Part shown: positions 1 to 9,140 of the stretch, piece by piece
Numbering within the stretch: the first letter of the stretch is position 1
How the letters are laid out: each line of letters opens with the position of its first letter
NCBI GenBank assembly: GCA_949358305.1
Contig: CASHSZ010000131.1
Location: forward strand, 1-22,500
DNA: 22,500 bases
Direction: 5' to 3'
From: Strigamia acuminata
Lineage: Eukaryota; Arthropoda; Chilopoda; Geophilomorpha; Linotaeniidae
Position numbers and translations under genes: made by a program
Notes under the pieces: generated by a model
Seen by the model: the letters and a program-made list of their open reading frames with translations, nothing else
Told to the model about the DNA's origin: nothing
Databases searched by the model: none

Positions 1-864
1 GCCGAGGATCTATCCTTCGGAAGCGAGTGCACCCGCAAAATCCGCACTTTGGGAGTGACTATTCCTCGGATTCCGGCCGGACCAAACTCTTCCGGAAAAT
101 GTCCGGGGGAATGCTGAGAGTGCCGATAGACGACATTCGATTTTATGTCGTGGATTTTTGTGCGGTTTGCGCCGTGTTTATTATTCGTACGAGATTTGGT
201 ATTTTCGCAGGGTTGTTGTCGCGCGAGATTCATCGGGGTAAAGCGAGTTCATCAACGACCTCGCCGGTGAATGTTGCTAAAAATCTGTGCAAGTGTTGTC
301 AAATATTGCCGTGATTCGATGGAATTTTTGTCAGACATTGGGAAATTTTTTTTGACTTGTCCAACGCGCCAGTAAATCGAGCGTCCACACGCGCCCACAT
401 GCGTGAACAGTGCACTCGCCCTCCGCGCCCCGTCGGCGTAGGCGCCGGCCGTCCCCCCTTTCTCTCTCTCTCTCTCTCTTCCGCCCGGGAATCGCCCTTC
501 CGCCCGTCACCGAATTTTGTCAATATCTGATAAATTTCCACAGAATTGCAGCGACATTGTACGGGATATTTCTGCCCGATTTGACGGACTTATGTAAAAC
601 ATTGTTGAAATTCCGTGGAAATTTATAAAATATTGACAAAGGTTGGTGACCGACCCACGGCGCGTTGCGGCGCGGTCGGAGCACGCGACCCAATCCCCCC
701 CCCCCCCCCCTCCCCAAAAAACCACGCCCCGAGGAACCCCGAGGTTCGGTTTCCGACCGGGTCGCCTCTTGATCCGACCCGGGGCGCGTCACGGCGCGGT
801 CGGAGGACGGCCCTCGCCCCCAAAAACCACACTCCGGGTCACGTGGTCTCGCACCCGACTCTCT
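1..864. other. non-coding DNA, no gene seen
   Basis: No exon with credible splice borders is visible. Short open frames occur on both strands but are low-complexity or overlap inverted repeats. The stretch holds a short (CT)n run near 464-478, a 16-base poly-C run at 695-710, a fold-back element at 506-650, and two diverged direct copies of a GC-rich segment (about 651-733 and 776-838), each containing a GGCGCGGTCGGA-like core and a CCCCAAAAACCAC-like end. Confidence 0.6.
506..650. repeat. imperfect inverted repeat (fold-back, MITE-like)
   Basis: The left arm (about 506-555) begins GTCACC and contains TTTGTCAATAT and ATAAATTTCCAC. The right arm (about 601-650) is its reverse complement with scattered mismatches, ending in GGTGAC. 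Roughly 50-bp arms flank an unpaired centre of about 45 bp. This is the structure expected of a small non-autonomous DNA transposon or fold-back element. No target-site duplication was established. Confidence 0.6.
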
Positions 865-871
865 CAGTTAT

Positions 872-898
872 CCCGTTACGGCCCTTGGCCGTAACGGG
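872..898. repeat. perfect 12-bp hairpin at satellite edge
   Basis: CCCGTTACGGCC, a CTT loop and GGCCGTAACGGG form a perfect inverted repeat. It lies at the left boundary of the GTTAAC satellite and uses the same vocabulary (GGCCGTTACGGG). It may be an end or seed of that array. Confidence 0.75.
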
Positions 899-990
899 CC
901 GTTACGGGATCGTGACGGGACCGTCGGCGGCCCGTTAACGGCCCGAACGACTCCATGCGGGCCGTTGACGGGCCGTTAACGGGCCGTTAC

Positions 991-1088
991 GGCGTAAATC
1001 GAAAAAATCAACAACCGACAACACGTACGTGAAAACGCGTACAACATTCATAGACATTAATCTCGAATCCTGTTTTTGGTTTTACGCC
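991..1088. repeat. 98-bp unit with GGCGTAAA/TTTACGCC ends, copy 1
   Basis: This is the only AT-richer segment of the satellite. It starts GGCGTAAATCGAAAAAATC and ends GGTTTTACGCC, so its 8-bp termini are inverted repeats. Inside lie ACGTACGT and ACGCGT palindromes. It is bordered by GTTAC/GTTAAC on both sides. Confidence 0.85.
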
Positions 1089-1327
1089 GTTAACGGGCCG
1101 TTAACGGCCCGCACAGGCCGTGACGGGATCGTGACGGGACCGTCGGCGGCCCGTTAACGGCCCGCACGGGCCGTGACGGGATCGTGACGGGACCGTTGGC
1201 GGCCCGTTAACGGCCCGCACGCGCCGTGACGGGACCGTGACGGGACCGTCGGCGGCCCGTTAACGGCCCGTACGACTCCATGCGGGCCGTTGACGGGCCG
1301 TTAACGGGCCGTTAACGGGCCGTTAAC

Positions 1328-1425
1328 GGCGTAAATCGAAAAAATCAACAACCGACAACACGTACGTGAAAACGCGTACAACATTCATAGACATTAATCT
1401 CGAATCCTGTTTTTGGTTTTACGCC
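1328..1425. repeat. 98-bp unit, copy 2
   Basis: Same 98-bp sequence as the unit at 991-1088 by eye. Here the flanking GTTAACGG extends the terminal inverted repeat to about 15 bp (GTTAACGGCGTAAA against TTTACGCCGTTAAC). Confidence 0.85.
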
Positions 1426-1695
1426 GTTAACGGGCCGTTAACGGGCCGTTAACGGCCCGTTAACGGCCCGTTAACGGCCCGCGTGAGGTCGTACGGGCCG
1501 TCGGCGAGCCGAAGTCCGGGAACGAAGGCCGTGACGGGATCGTGACGGGACTGTCGGCGGCCCGTTAACGGCCCGCACGGGCCGTGACGGGATCGTGACG
1601 GGACCGTCACGATCCCGTTAACGGCCCGTACGACTCCATGCGGGCCGTTGACGGGCCGTTGACGGGCCGTTAACGGGCCGTTAACGGGCCGTTAC

Positions 1696-1793
1696 GGCGT
1701 AAATCGAAAAAATCAACAACCGACAACACGTACGTGAAAACGCGTACAACATTCATAGACATTAATCTCGAATCCTGTTTTTGGTTTTACGCC
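1696..1793. repeat. 98-bp unit, copy 3
   Basis: Third copy of the 98-bp unit, again without visible internal change, followed by five runs of GTTAACGG. Confidence 0.85.
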
Positions 1794-1852
1794 GTTAACG
1801 GGCCGTTAACGGCCCGTTAACGGCCCGTTAACGGCCCGTTAACGGCCCGCAC

Positions 1853-2223
1853 AGGCCGTGACGGGATCGTGACGGGACCGTCGGCGGCCCGTTAACGGCC
1901 CGCACGGGCCGTGACGGGATCGTGACGGGACCGTTGGCGGCCCGTTAACGGCCCGCACGGGCCGTGACGGGATCGTGACGGGACCGTCGGCGGCCCGTTA
2001 ACGGCCCGCACGGGCCGTGACGGGATCGTGACGGGACCGTCGGCGGCCCGTTAACGGCCCGCACGGGCCGTGACGGGATCGTGACGGGACCGTCGGCGGC
2101 CCGTTAACGGCTTGTACGGGCCGTTACGGGATCGTGACGGGACCGTCGGCGGCCCGTTAACGGCCCGCACGGGCCGTTAACGGGGTCGTTACGGGACCGT
2201 CGGCGGCCCGTGCGGCGGCCTCG
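1853..2223. repeat. 53-bp tandem array, about 7 units
   Basis: The word GGGCCGT(G/T)AC or a close variant recurs at 1906, 1959, 2012, 2065, 2118 and 2171, an exact 53-bp step, with a preceding partial unit at 1853. Each unit has GTGACGGGATCGTGACGGG, then ACCGTCGGCGG, then CCCGTTAACGGCCCGCAC. Units after 2118 carry more substitutions, so the array decays to the right. Confidence 0.9.
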
Positions 2224-2330
2224 CCAACCTCGTGCGGCCCGTTAACGGCCCGTACGGGCCGTTACGGGGCCGTTGCGGGATCGTCGGCGGCCCGTTAACG
2301 GCCCGCACGGGACAACGGGCGCCAACGAGC

Positions 2331-2885
2331 GCCGGTAGTCCCGGTAATTTGTTTCAAAATAAATATTTGTCACCGTCTCCCCTCCCTCCTCCTCCTCCCC
2401 CTCCTCTCCCTCTCGAGGCCAGACACGGCCGCTCCAAAATACGAACCACGACGATGCCTCCGTACCGATAGACCGAGTGGGTCGCGCGACAGACAATGCG
2501 CGCAAACTACCGTCGGCGCACGGTGTGCACGGCGCAACACCACGGAAGTAACTACCGGTGCGCCCCTCGTGCGTGCGAGGCAACCCCGAGCTCGCTTAAA
2601 GAAGCCACGCAACAACAACCGAGTTCGTTTATCTATTTATTTATTTTTTATTCGTCTAGCATTTTAAACGAATCGATGAAAACAAATGAAAACAAACAAA
2701 CAAATTAATAAACAAATCGAATACATAAAAAAATAAAATAAAATAAAATAAAATAAAATAAAATAAAGATGAAATGAAATGAAATAAAATGAAATATTGG
2801 CCGTTTCGATCCTCGATGTCGCCTTTATCTGCCTATCCATCTATTCTGAAATGAGAGAAGAAAAGATGAGTATTCGAAGAGGCGC
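2331..2885. other. simple-sequence intergenic DNA
   Basis: CT/CCT-rich run (about 2380-2415), TTTA run (2630-2650), and (AAAAT)n around 2729-2767. Read on the minus strand, the TTTATT words at 2630-2650 are AATAAA, which would suit the 3' end of the minus-strand gene at 2886-3664. No coding exon is supported. Confidence 0.5.
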
Positions 2886-3664
2886 TTAGTGGAGAATTCG
2901 CTCACTGTCCCGTTTCTTCGACTCGCGGGTAACCGCCGGTGCGTCGGAGGAGCCACCAGTGTTGGGTGGCGGCTAAAAAAAAAAAAAAAAAAAAAAAAAC
3001 GAATGTTTGTCGAAATACGGGGAAAAAAAGGTGCGTACATGCACGGTGAACGTTTTCCACCGACTGACTCACTCACCATGCGCATCAGCATTCTAACTAT
3101 AGCGCGGTGCGCGTCCAACGCCAAACGCGAGAACACGGGGCCTCCAGCCGGGAGCAACTCGACTCCATCGGCGACGTCTCGGTCGTCGCTCTCTTCCTCC
3201 TCTTCCTCTTCATCTTCTTCTTCTTCCTCTTCTTCTCCTTCTCCTCCCTCTCCTCCTTCTTCGCCCTCTCCCTCCTCCGCCACTGTCTTTGCCGGAGCCT
3301 CCAGCCCGCCCGACAAGGGAGCGGCGGACGACGTAGATGGGACGGCGTCGCTCGACGACGAGGCGACGACGCGCGCTGGCGACGATTCTCCGTCTTGACG
3401 CGGCTGGAAAATGGAGGGGGAATAGGCGAATGAATAGACGAATGAACGACGACAATCTTGACGGGATACCTTTTTGGTTGGCGCCGGATCGCCCGCTTCC
3501 CCGGGACGCTTTACCGTTCGCTGCGTCTCCGGCGACTGTGGCTGCGTCGGCGTCTCCGACGTCCCCGGTGACGGTGGTTGCGACGGTAGCTGCGACTGCG
3601 GCGGCTGCAGCTGCGTCAGCGCCTCGTTCTCGCTCCCACTCTCGCTCTCGTTTTCGATCGGCAT
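2886..3664 (-). CDS. hypothetical acidic, disordered protein (3 exons)
   Basis: I do not recognise the family. The model is 3664-3470, 3403-3077 and 2972-2886, giving 202 residues. Donors are AAG|GTATCC and ATG|GTGAGT; acceptors are TTTCCAG and (T)n-AG. All junctions are phase 0, and exon 3 closes at TAA after 28 codons. Exon 1 is Ser/Glu/Pro/Gln-rich with a KRPGEAG...PTKK basic patch. Exon 2 has a Ser-rich stretch, then a run of about 25 mostly Glu/Asp residues (positions about 115-145), then a short possible helix ending IVRMLMRM. Everything looks disordered, as in some nuclear or chromatin proteins. The ATG is preceded directly by TTCTCTACAG, so an upstream exon probably exists and this ATG may be internal. 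Intron 1 is 66 nt with no stop and could be retained. No homology support. Confidence 0.5.
2975..2999. repeat. poly-A run (acceptor tract on minus strand)
   Basis: About 25 A on the plus strand. On the minus strand it forms the T-tract directly before the predicted exon 3 acceptor AG of the acidic-protein gene. Confidence 0.8.
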
Positions 3665-4481
3665 CTGTAGAGAAGGAATAAATTAAATTAAATTGAATTA
3701 AATCGAAGCGCGAGCGCGGTAAAACCGAAAGAAGAAGGGGTGGAGGTGAGGAAAAGAGACCGAAGGACGAGCGAGAGGGGGGCGCTATAGTTTCACCGCA
3801 CGACTCGTTGCACTATACGAATTGCCCCGAAACAAACGCCTATTTATTTCTTTATTTTTTTTTATTTATTCATTCATTCGTTAATCTCGTCCACTCGTTA
3901 AGTTTTATCAAATTCGTTAAACTCGTTCGTCCATTCGTCAAATTGGTCGTTTCGTCTAGCGACGAGAACAACGGCGACGCTAACGTTTACGCGAGTAACT
4001 CGGTGAGTTCGTGCATTCTGCGCACGCAAAACGCGAACGCGGCCAATTGACAAAATAACATTTTACAAGTAATGGTTTAATAATTTACCTCCGTGTGCGA
4101 AGCGCGTGTCGCGTCCATTGTGTCTGTCTGTCTGATTTTGGCGAATGAACCGACGCGACGCCCGGTGATAACAATGGCGATAATGACACGCGACGTAGCA
4201 TACTTCTAGCTAAACAACAATAATAATAATAATTCATTAAAAAAATAAAATGAAATAGAATAATTAAATAAACAAACAAAATAATAAATAGATAAATAAA
4301 TAAATAAATAAATAAATAAGTCGAAAATAAATAAACTAGCGGCGGGACGGGCCGAGGTCAGAGATTTTGCTCCGTTCTCGCGTCTGTCTATTCCGGGTAG
4401 AGGGAGGGAGCGAACGGGCGCGCGCCGGACATCGCTCGGAATTAAAAAACGGGTAACGGGGGAAGACAGACAGTCGAAATT
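3665..4481. other. intergenic DNA, possible 5' region of minus gene
   Basis: Low-complexity AT-rich DNA with TTTA, CATT/CGTT and (TAAA)n runs (4278-4320). A segment at 3960-4002 is bordered by TCTAG and GTGAGT and could be a small plus-strand exon, but nothing connects to it. No gene is called. Confidence 0.45.
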
Positions 4482-5060
4482 TGATTCCCCGGTCGTGGAA
4501 TCGACTCCGCGACCCGTGCTTTAACGGTTAATTGGATTATCTTCGTCGTGACTTATCGGGATAAAAATTTTATAGAAAATCGGCCGTATCGTATTTTATT
4601 TTCATCTTCCGAGGGTCTCGCGTCGTCGTTGTGGACGGGAGTCTTCCCGAACACGTTCGACGGGCTTCGCGAATGCTTTCAGATCGGACGCGGAACTCGG
4701 GCCCGCCGCTCGGTCGAGCGGCGCCAGTACCCGCCGAGCGGCGCGGTATCCGATCAAATAACTCCCTTGCTTCGTCACGGTCTCGGACTGGCCTTCGGGC
4801 CGGTCAAAATAACAAATAAATGAATAAATCGAAAATAGAACGCCCCCGTCCCGGCGAGACTAGGGGCGGGTGGCGTCGTTGAGCGGCGGCAGCGGCGGCG
4901 GTAGCCCCGACGACTCGCCCCGAAAATAAGCTCCCGCACCAGCATTCCTTCGTCCGTCTAAACCTCGCAGCGCGTGCGGTCGCGTGCATTCTACTCGTGT
5001 CCGGTGTGGCGATCGGTACAGAGTAAAAAAAAGATCACCCGAAAAAGAAAGACGATTAAA
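4482..5060 (+). repeat. ~600-bp family, copy A
   Basis: The most diverged anchor (GAATCG...GCGACC, imperfect pairing). Tetraloop hairpin at 4786-4805. The tail is short (AAATAACAAATAAATGAATAAATC). Confidence 0.8.
4786..4805 (+). other. UUCG tetraloop hairpin (representative copy)
   Basis: GACTGGCC, TTCG, GGCCGGTC: an 8-bp stem with one G-T pair closed by C(TTCG)G, the very stable UUCG tetraloop if transcribed on the plus strand. It is present in all six units, always immediately before AAAATAA and the (TAAA)n tail. Confidence 0.8.
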
Positions 5061-5424
5061 GTTTTAATTCTCCGGTCGTGGAACCGACTTTGCGGTTCGT
5101 GCTTTAACCGTTAATTAGGTTATCTTCGTCGCAACTCGTCGTAATAAAAATTTCACAGAAAATCAGCCGTTTCGTATTTTATTTTCATCTTCCGGGGGTC
5201 TCGCGCCGTCGTTGTGGACGGGAGTCTTCCCGAACACGTTCGATGGGTTTTGCCGACACTTTCAGATCGAATGCGGAACTCGGGCCCGTCGCTCGGTCGA
5301 GCGGCGCCAGTACCCGCCGAGCGGCACGGTATCCGATACCCGTCTTTTTTAAACCTCCCTTGCTTCGTCGGTCTCAGACTGGCCTTCGGGTCGGTCAAAA
5401 TAAATAAATAAATAAATAAATGAA

Positions 5425-5475
<51 letters not shown>

Positions 5476-5725
5476 GTAGGTCGGGAAATAGAACGCGTTC
5501 GTCCCGGCGAATAGTGGCAGCTGGGGTCGTCGAGTGAGTGGCGGCGGCAGCGGCAACCTCGATGACTCGCCCCGAAAATAAAGTCCCGCGTCGGCATCCC
5601 TTCGTGCGTCCTTCGTCCGTCTAATCCTCGCAGCGCGTGCGGTCGCGTGCATTCTACTCGTGTCCGATGTAGCGACCGGTACGAGGTAAAAAAAATATCA
5701 CACGAAAAAGAAAGACGATTAAAAT
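5061..5725 (+). repeat. ~600-bp family, copy B
   Basis: Anchor hairpin GAACCG (5081-5086) with CGGTTC (5093-5098). It has the longest (TAAA)n tail of the six (about 5398-5474), which accounts for its 664-bp length. Confidence 0.85.
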
Positions 5726-6338
5726 TTTAATTCTCCGGTTGTGGAACCGACTTCGCGGTTCGTGCTTTAATCGTTAATTAGATTATCGTCGTCGCAATTT
5801 ATCGGAATAAAATTTTTACGGAAAATTGACATTTCCGTATTTCATTTTCATCTTTCGGGGGTCTTGCGCCGTCATAATCGGAGCGAGTCTCGCTCGATGC
5901 GTTCGACGGACTTTGTGGGAGTTTCCAGATCGCCAGCGGAACGAGGGGCCGTGGCTCGTCCGAGCGGCGCAGTACCCGTCGAGTGGCGCGGTACCCGAGT
6001 TCTTGCATCCAACGGTGGACACATCTTTGTCGAGAGCACCTCTCGGTCTCAGACCGGCCTTCGGGCCGGTCAAAAAAAATAAACAAATAAATAAATAAAT
6101 AAATAAATAAACGAGTCGGCGAATAAAGGCGGTTGGGGTCGCTGGACGGTGGCGGTGGTGGTGGCAGCGGCAACCCCGACGACTCGTCGCAAAAGATAAG
6201 CTCCCGCGCCGGCATCCGTTTGCTCGTCTAAACCTCGCAGTGCGCGTGCGGTCGCGTGCATTCTACTCGTGTCCGACGTGGCGATCGGTACGGAGTAAAA
6301 AAAAAAAAGATCATCAGAGAAAGGAAGACGATTAAAAT
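5726..6338 (+). repeat. ~600-bp family, copy C
   Basis: The body is diverged between about 5875 and 6045. The tetraloop hairpin stem is fully Watson-Crick here (GACCGGCC 6052-6059 with GGCCGGTC 6064-6071), where the other copies have a G-T pair. Confidence 0.8.
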
Positions 6339-6963
6339 TTTAATTCTCCAGTCGTGGCACCGACTTTGCGGTTCGTGCTTTAACCGTTAATTAGGTTATC
6401 TTCGTTGTGGCAGATTCGAATAAAAGTTTTACAAAATAATCGTCGTTTTACATTTTTAAATCATTTCCCAGGGACCGTGTACCGTCGCAGTCGATGCGAG
6501 TCCCGGTCATCGCATCCGATAGACATTGCGGACGTTTTTCAGATCGAGACTGGAGTACCTGTTGAGTACCAAATGGCCGGTCGGTCGTTGGTGTGGTTCC
6601 GTCTCCTAAAATGTTCGTCGCCATTTTCTGTTGGTCGAGTCGCCTACCATCCAATGGTCGGTCGGTGGGTCTCGGTCTCAGACTGGCCTTCGGGCCGGTC
6701 AAAATAACAAATAAATGAATAAATCGGAAATAGAACGTCCCCGTCCCGGCCAGAATAGGGGCAGGTGGTGTCGTTGAGCGGCGTCAGCGGCAGCGACAGC
6801 CCGGACGAATCGCCCCGAAAATAAGGTCCTGCGCTGGCATCCGTTTGTTCGTTCAAACCTCGCAGCGCTCGTGCGGTCGCGTGCATTCTACTCGTGTCCG
6901 ACGTGGCGATCGGTACGGAGTAAAAAAAAAAAAGATCATCAGAGAAAGGAAGACGATTAAAAT
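6339..6963 (+). repeat. ~600-bp family, copy D
   Basis: The body from about 6440 to 6670 is largely unlike the other copies, yet both ends (the anchor, and the tetraloop hairpin at about 6687-6706 plus linker) are kept. The ends are therefore more constrained than the middle. Confidence 0.75.
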
Positions 6964-7556
6964 TTTAATTCTCCGGTCGTGGCACCGACTTTGCGGTTCG
7001 TACTTTAACCGTTAATTAGGTTATCTTCGTCGTAATTCGTTGGAATAAAAATTTTATAGAAAATGAGCCGTTTCGTATTTTATTTTCATCTTCCGGGGGT
7101 CTCGCGCCGTCGTTGTGGACGGGAGTCTTCCCGAACACGTTCGATGGGTTTTGCCAACACTTTCAGATCGAACTCGGGACTCGGGCCCGCCGCTCGGTCG
7201 AGCGGCGCACAGTACCCGCCGAGCGGCGCGGTATCCGATATAAAAGGACCCTTGCTTCGCCACGGTCTCAGACTGGCCTTCGGGCCGGTCAAAATAATAA
7301 ATAAATAAATAAATAAATAAGTCCGAAAATGGAACGTATCCGTCCCGACGAATAGATGCGGTTGGGGTCGTTGAGCGACAGCGGCGGCAGCGGCAGCCCC
7401 GACGACTCGCCCCGAAAATAAGCTCCCTTACCGGCATTCCTTCGACCGTCTAAACCTCGCAGCATGCGTGCGGTCGCGTGCATTCTACTCGTGTCCGATG
7501 TGGCGATCGGTACGAGGTAAAAAAAATATCACACGAAAAAAGAAAGACGATTAAAA
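6964..7556 (+). repeat. ~600-bp family, copy E
   Basis: Identical by eye to copy F over 7003-7234, which points to recent duplication or conversion between E and F. Confidence 0.85.
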
Positions 7557-7916
7557 TTTTAATTCTTCGGTCGTGGGACCGACTTTGCGGTCCGTGCTTT
7601 AACCGTTAATTAGGTTATCTTCGTCGTAATTCGTTGGAATAAAAATTTTATAGAAAATGAGCCGTTTCGTATTTTATTTTCATCTTCCGGGGGTCTCGCG
7701 CCGTCGTTGTGGACGGGAGTCTTCCCGAACACGTTCGATGGGTTTTGCCAACACTTTCAGATCGAACTCGGGACTCGGGCCCGCCGCTCGGTCGAGCGGC
7801 GCACAGTACCCGCCGAGCGGCGCGGTATTTGATACCCGTCTCTGTAAAAGCAGCCGTGCTTTTTCGGTCTCAGACTGGCCTTCGGGCCGGTCAAAATAAT
7901 AAATAAATAAGTCGAG
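7557..7916 (+). repeat. ~600-bp family, copy F (ends after the A-rich tail)
   Basis: The anchor hairpin is GGACCG (7576-7581) with CGGTCC (7588-7593), a compensated version of the GAACCG/CGGTTC pair of copy B. The copy stops just after the short (TAAA)n and lacks the linker, so the array ends at the same point where a retroelement 3' end would lie. Confidence 0.8.
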
Positions 7917-9140
7917 AATGGGCCACCGCCGGCCGGTGGGGCCAATCGTCGCGGGTGGGTGGGGCAGGCAGCCAACCGTCCACCGATCGATCGATCGATT
8001 GATTGATCGACCGACCAATCAATCGGTTTTCAGATTTCGGGTTTTCACGGGTCCCAGGTTTTTCAGGTTTTTCAGATTTTTCAGATTTCAGATTTCAGAT
8101 TTCAGATTTCAGATTTCACATCGAATAATGTACGGAGTCTCTTCGGTGCCATTCTCATTTTGACCGTTAAGGACAGACAGACTGCTCCTCGACCAGGACC
8201 GACTAATGCGACAACTAGACCCGTCGCCCGTCGCGCGAGCCCGCCTCATTTTTTTCGCTCGTTTATTCACGCTTAGTTTTAAGAAAAATTTTCAAATTTT
8301 ACAAATGTACACAAATAAAAAGACCGTTTACTTTTCGCTCCAATTGTTTATTCTTTATACGCCTTTACAACTCTTACGAGAAGATAAATAGAAAGCGAGA
8401 AAATATAATCGATCAACCACGCCGTCGGCGCCTAACCCGAACCCGTAGTCCCCGCTTCGTTCTTCTCCTCCCCGTTCACGGGACGGGCCGAACACCGAAC
8501 ACCGAGCGCCGAGCGCTGCGCGGGCACCCGGTGGCGCAACCGGGCAACATGACGCGGCACGATTCAAAACGCCGATCGTTTATTCGTTTCATTTTATTTT
8601 GTTTCGTTTCGTTTCATTTTATTGTTTCACTTTGTTTTATTTTGTTTCATTTTTTCTTTTTAATTCGCATCGCCGAGCGTCGCGTCGCAGCGCCGTGACA
8701 TCGAGGTGAACAGCGGATCAAGCTTTTTCCCGCCATTGTTGTGCCCTTCTCCTTCTTCGCGACGCACACGCGTACATATATCGGTTCGCTGGACTCCGTA
8801 GAGTGGGAAAAACAAACAAACAAACAAACAAAAAAAAAACGAACAAACGAGTAAGTAAGGCTATCCAATCGCATTATTTCTTAAAAAAAAAACAAACAAA
8901 CGAGAGAAGAAACGGAACGGGCGAATAAAAACGGCGTGCCATGCGGGACAGCGTGCGTGAGCACGGAGGAGGGGGGAAACCCCGTCGATATCAAACGACT
9001 AGATTCAACGTTGGTTTTGTGGTTACTACTCGCGGCGCTATTATTTGTCCGTCCGTTCGTCCGTTAATCGGTCTAATGAATTAACCAATTAATTGATTAA
9101 ACGACCAATTCGTTTATAAGTAGGCGATTGATCGACGAAA
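7917..9140. other. intergenic DNA before the PHD-finger gene
   Basis: Contains GATC/GATT tandem words (7985-8025), a degenerate TTTCAGA array (about 8046-8117), TTTTGTTTCG runs (8580-8660), CAAA runs (8810-8905) and AT-rich inverted words (9060-9115) just before the start codon at 9141. Short minus-strand frames near 8355-8567 and 8647-8874 lack splice or composition support. I see no gene. Confidence 0.5.

Larger units (their letters stand above)
865..2330. repeat. GC-rich palindromic satellite (GGCCGTTAACGGCC family)
   Basis: About 1.45 kb is built from permutations of the self-complementary words GGCCGTTAACGGCC and CCGTTAACGG, with GTGACGGGATCGTGACGGGACCGTCGGCGG between them. There is higher-order structure: a 98-bp AT-richer unit appears three times at intervals of 337 and 368 bp, and a 53-bp unit repeats without spacing change at the right end. 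No coding exon is credible here. The density of GTTAAC palindromes means either strand could fold extensively. Confidence 0.92.
4482..7916 (+). repeat. six tandem copies of a ~600-bp structured repeat family
   Basis: The anchor GGTCGTGG (or a one-base variant) occurs at 4491, 5073, 5737, 6350, 6975 and 7569, a period of 582 to 664 bp. Each unit has in order: an anchor hairpin; a TTAATTAGGTTATCTTCGTC block; a body with GTCTTCCCGAACACGTTCGA; a GC-rich CGCTCGGTCGAGCG palindrome; a GACTGGCC-TTCG-GGCCGGTC hairpin; (TAAA)n of variable length; and a linker with GACTCGCCCCGAAAATAA and GTGCATTCTACTCGTGTCC. Hairpin plus (TAAA)n resembles the 3' ends of non-LTR retroelements and their SINE partners, but head-to-tail order with a conserved linker fits a satellite. 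No protein is encoded. Confidence 0.9.

Noticed and set aside
865-2330. CRISPR-like array
   Set aside because: Repeats are contiguous and palindromic without unique spacers, there are no cas genes, and the context is eukaryotic.
3960-4002. Small plus-strand exon bordered by TCTAG and GTGAGT
   Set aside because: Only 43 bases, no partner exons, and such borders arise by chance in this T-rich DNA.
8647-8874. Minus-strand 75-residue frame with a Lys-rich end
   Set aside because: The Phe/Val-rich start comes from (CAAA)n and the Lys run from T-rich DNA. No splice or family support.
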